Below, in pieces: positions 61,361 through 64,000 of a stretch of DNA of 64,000 bases. The notes under the pieces were generated by a model. The model ran no database searches and was not told where the DNA came from. It worked only from the letters and a program-made list of their open reading frames with translations. The position numbers and the translations under genes are program-made. The DNA is taken from the NCBI GenBank assembly GCA_963966185.1, contig CAWZYM010000079.1, positions 117,001-181,000 of the forward strand, written 5' to 3'. How positions within the stretch are numbered: position 1 is the first letter of the stretch; each line of letters begins with the position of its first letter. The stretch comes from Rhabditoides inermis. Its lineage: Eukaryota > Nematoda > Chromadorea > Rhabditida > Rhabditidae.

Positions 61361-64000
61361 CCTTTCTCTCTCATCTTTCTCCTCTGTCTCTATCGCTCTT
61401 TCCTTCTCCCTCCCTCCCTAACTCCCCCTCTTTCTCTGCGACAAGAGGTTTGACCCCTCCGACCTCTTCAAAAACGAACCTGCCACTAGTTTATTGGACG
61501 CGCGTGCATCTCGTTTTCGAAGCTAAGCATCGGCACTCACGACCATATGATCTATACAAAACAGGCAAGCGACTCACTATCTGACCTCTCTGTATTCCCA
61601 TCTCTCTCTCCCTCACAATCTCTATTCCCCTCTCTTTCCCTCTCCTTCCCTCCATCCAATTTCTCTGTGATAAGAGGTGTGAGCACCTTCGACATTTTCG
61701 AAAACGAACCTGTCACTAGTTTATTGGACGCGCGTGTCTTTTTCGAAGCTAAGCATCGGCACTCACGACTGTCTGATTTACACAAAACAGACCGGAAACA
61801 CACTAGCTGACCTCTCTCTAGTTCCACATCTCTCTCTCTTTCTATTTCACTCGTTTTCCTTATCTCCCTCTTTCTCTCTCTCTTTCTCCCATTTCTCTGT
61901 GATCAGAGGCGTGCGCTTCCGACCTCTTCAAAAACGAACCTGCCACTAGTTTATTGGACGCGCGTGTCTTTTTCAAAGCTAAGCATCGGCACTCACGACC
62001 ATATGATCTATACAAAACAGGCGAGCGACTCACTATCTGACCTCTCTGTATTCCCATCTCTCTCTCTCCCTCACAATCTCTATTTCCCTCTCTTTCCCTC
62101 TCCTTCCCTCCCTCCTATTTTTCTGTGATAAGAGGCGTGCGTTTCCGACATCTTCGAAAACGAACCTGCCACTAGTTTAATAGACCCGCGAAGTATCTCG
62201 CTTTCGAAGCTACATAAGCTTCTGCACTCACGACTATCTCTACACAAAACAGACCGGAAACACACTAGCTGACCTCTCTCTAGTTCCACATCTCTCTCTC
62301 TCTCTATTACCCTCGTTTTCTCTATCTCCCTCTTTCTCTCTCTCTCTCTGTCTCCCATTTCTCTGTGATCAGAGGCGTGCGCTTCCGACCTCTTCGAAAA
62401 CGAACCTGCCACTAGTTTATTGGACGCGCGTGTCTTTTTCGAAGCTAAGCATCGGCACTCACGTCCATATGATCTATACAAAACAGGCAAGCGACTCACT
62501 ATCTGACCTCTCTGTATTCCCATCTCTCTCTCTCCCTCACAATCTATATTTCCCTATCATTCCCTCTTCTTCCCTCCATCCCATTTCTCTGTGTTAAGAG
62601 AGTGTGAGCACCTTCGACATCTTCGAAAACGAACCTGCCACTAGTTTATTGGACGCGCGTGTCTTTTTCGAAGCTAAGCATCGGCACTCAGAACTATCTG
62701 ATCAACACAAAACAGACCGGAAACACACTAGCTGATCTCTCTCTAGTCCCACACCTCTCTCTCCCTCTCTCTCTCTCCCTCGCTTTCTCTATCTCCCCTT
62801 TTTCTCCCTCTCCCTCCCTCCCATTTTTCTGTGATAAGAGGCGTGCGTTTCCGACATCTTCGAAAACGAACCTGCCACTAGTTTATTAGACCCGCGAAGT
62901 ATCTCGCTTTCGAAGCTACATAAGCTTCTGCACTCACGACTATCTCTACACAAAAAACACACTAGCTGACCTCTCTCTAGTTCCACATCTCTCTCTCTCT
63001 CTCTCTCTATTTCCCTCGTTTTCTCTATCTCCCTCTTTCTCTCTCTCTTTCTCCCATTTCTCTGTGATCAGAGGCGTGCGCTTCCGACCTCTTCAAAAAC
63101 GAACCTGCCACTAGTTTATTGGCCGCGCGTGTCTTTTTCAAAGCTAAGCATTGGCACTCACGACTGTCTGATCTACACAAAACAGACCGGAAACACACTA
63201 TCTGACCTCTCTGTATTCCCATCTCTCTCTCCCTCACAATCTCTATTTCCCTCTCTTTCCCTTTCCCTCCCTCCATCCCATTTCTCTGTGATAAGAGGTG
63301 TGAGCACCTTCGACATCTTCGAAAACGAACCTGCCACTAGTTTATTGGCCGCGCGTGTCTTTTTCGAAGCTAAGCATCGGCACTCACGACTGTCTGATCT
63401 ATACAAAACAGGCGAGCGACTCACTATCTGACCTCTCTGTATTCCCATCTCTCTCTCCCTCACAATCTCTATTTCCCTCTCTTTCCCTTTCCCTCCCTCC
63501 ATCCCATTTCTCTGTGATAAGAGGTGTGAGCACCTTCGACATCTTCGAAAACGAACCTGCCACTAGTTTATTGGCCGCGCGTGTCTTTTTCGAAGCTAAG
63601 CATCGGCACTCACGACTGTCTGATCTATACAAAACAGGCGAGCGACTCACTATCTGACCTCTTTGTATTCCCATCTCTCTCTCCCTCACAATCTCTATTT
63701 CCCTCTCTTTCCCTTTCCCTCCCTCCATCCCATTTCTCTGTGATAAGAGGTGTGAGCACCTTCGACATCTTCGATAACGAACCTGTCACTAGTTTATTGG
63801 CCGCGCGTGTCTTTTTCGAAGCTAAGCATCGGCACTCACGACTGTCTGATCTACACAAAACAGACCGGAAACACACTAGCTGACCTCTCTCTAGTTCCAC
63901 ATCTCTCTCTCTCTCTCTCTATTTCCCTCGTTTTCTCTATCTCCCTCTTTCTCTCTCTCTTTCTCCCATTTCTCTGTGATCAGAGGCGTGCGCTTCCGAC
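61361..64000 (+). repeat. Satellite block B8 (~11 units, continues past window)
   Basis: The block begins with a post-spacer unit (about 61441) and is still running at the window end. Near 63129, 63355 and 63581 three type I units repeat at exactly 226 bp. Part of 62.4-62.9 kb matches 16.3-16.8 kb, including the shared rare variants ACTCACGTCCATATG and CACTCAGAAC. Confidence 0.9.

Noticed and set aside
3194..64000. CRISPR-like array (regular repeats with spacers)
   Set aside because: Units are fully homologous head-to-tail satellite copies with no unique spacers, and the surroundings are eukaryotic.

Overview
The window is animal nuclear DNA, probably from an invertebrate. The evidence is GT-AG introns (one only 56 bp), a tRNA-derived SINE-like element, a 5'-truncated RTE-like LINE with target-site duplications, and a satellite array of about 60 kb. 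I cannot name the species. Nothing bacterial or viral was seen.

Layout. (1) 1-1182, minus strand: the 5' end of a protein-coding gene I do not recognise. Four exons keep one open frame across three introns, start with a basic-hydrophobic N-terminus, and run off the left edge. A SINE-like insertion lies in its second intron. (2) 1183-3193: intergenic DNA with a diverged foldback (long inverted-repeat) element at 1621-2252 and a related end fragment at 1271-1365. (3) 3194-6197: 13 tandem units of about 238 bp, the edge family of a satellite (family A). (4) 6198-64000 (continues past the window): the same satellite in a younger form (family B, mostly 226-240 bp units), broken into eight blocks by eight copies of a spacer of about 960 bp. 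The spacers start at about 6198, 8401, 11768, 21042, 23481, 50342, 55670 and 60375. All units and spacers have the same orientation.

Each family B unit has a pyrimidine-only tract of about 100 bp on the + strand and a CpG-containing core of about 125 bp. The core holds an ACTAGT site and one or two TTCGAA-like sites. At least three interior unit types alternate in higher-order patterns, with local duplications of about 480, 1136, 1623, 2304 and 2439 bp. The spacer holds a 64-bp minisatellite built on about 50 bp of the satellite core, so spacer and satellite are related. Spacer 3 carries exactly seven extra 64-bp repeats and a 1504-bp LINE insertion. Seven empty sites in the other spacers define that insertion precisely. 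The LINE reading frame is open for 519 codons, but an internal deletion has removed the catalytic half of the reverse transcriptase.

Most short open frames in the array are read-through of CT-rich repeats and are not proposed as genes. The only coding content I support is the gene at the left edge and the LINE remnant. The most unusual feature is the composite array: a spacer that travels with position-specific flanking units inside a satellite from which part of the spacer itself derives.
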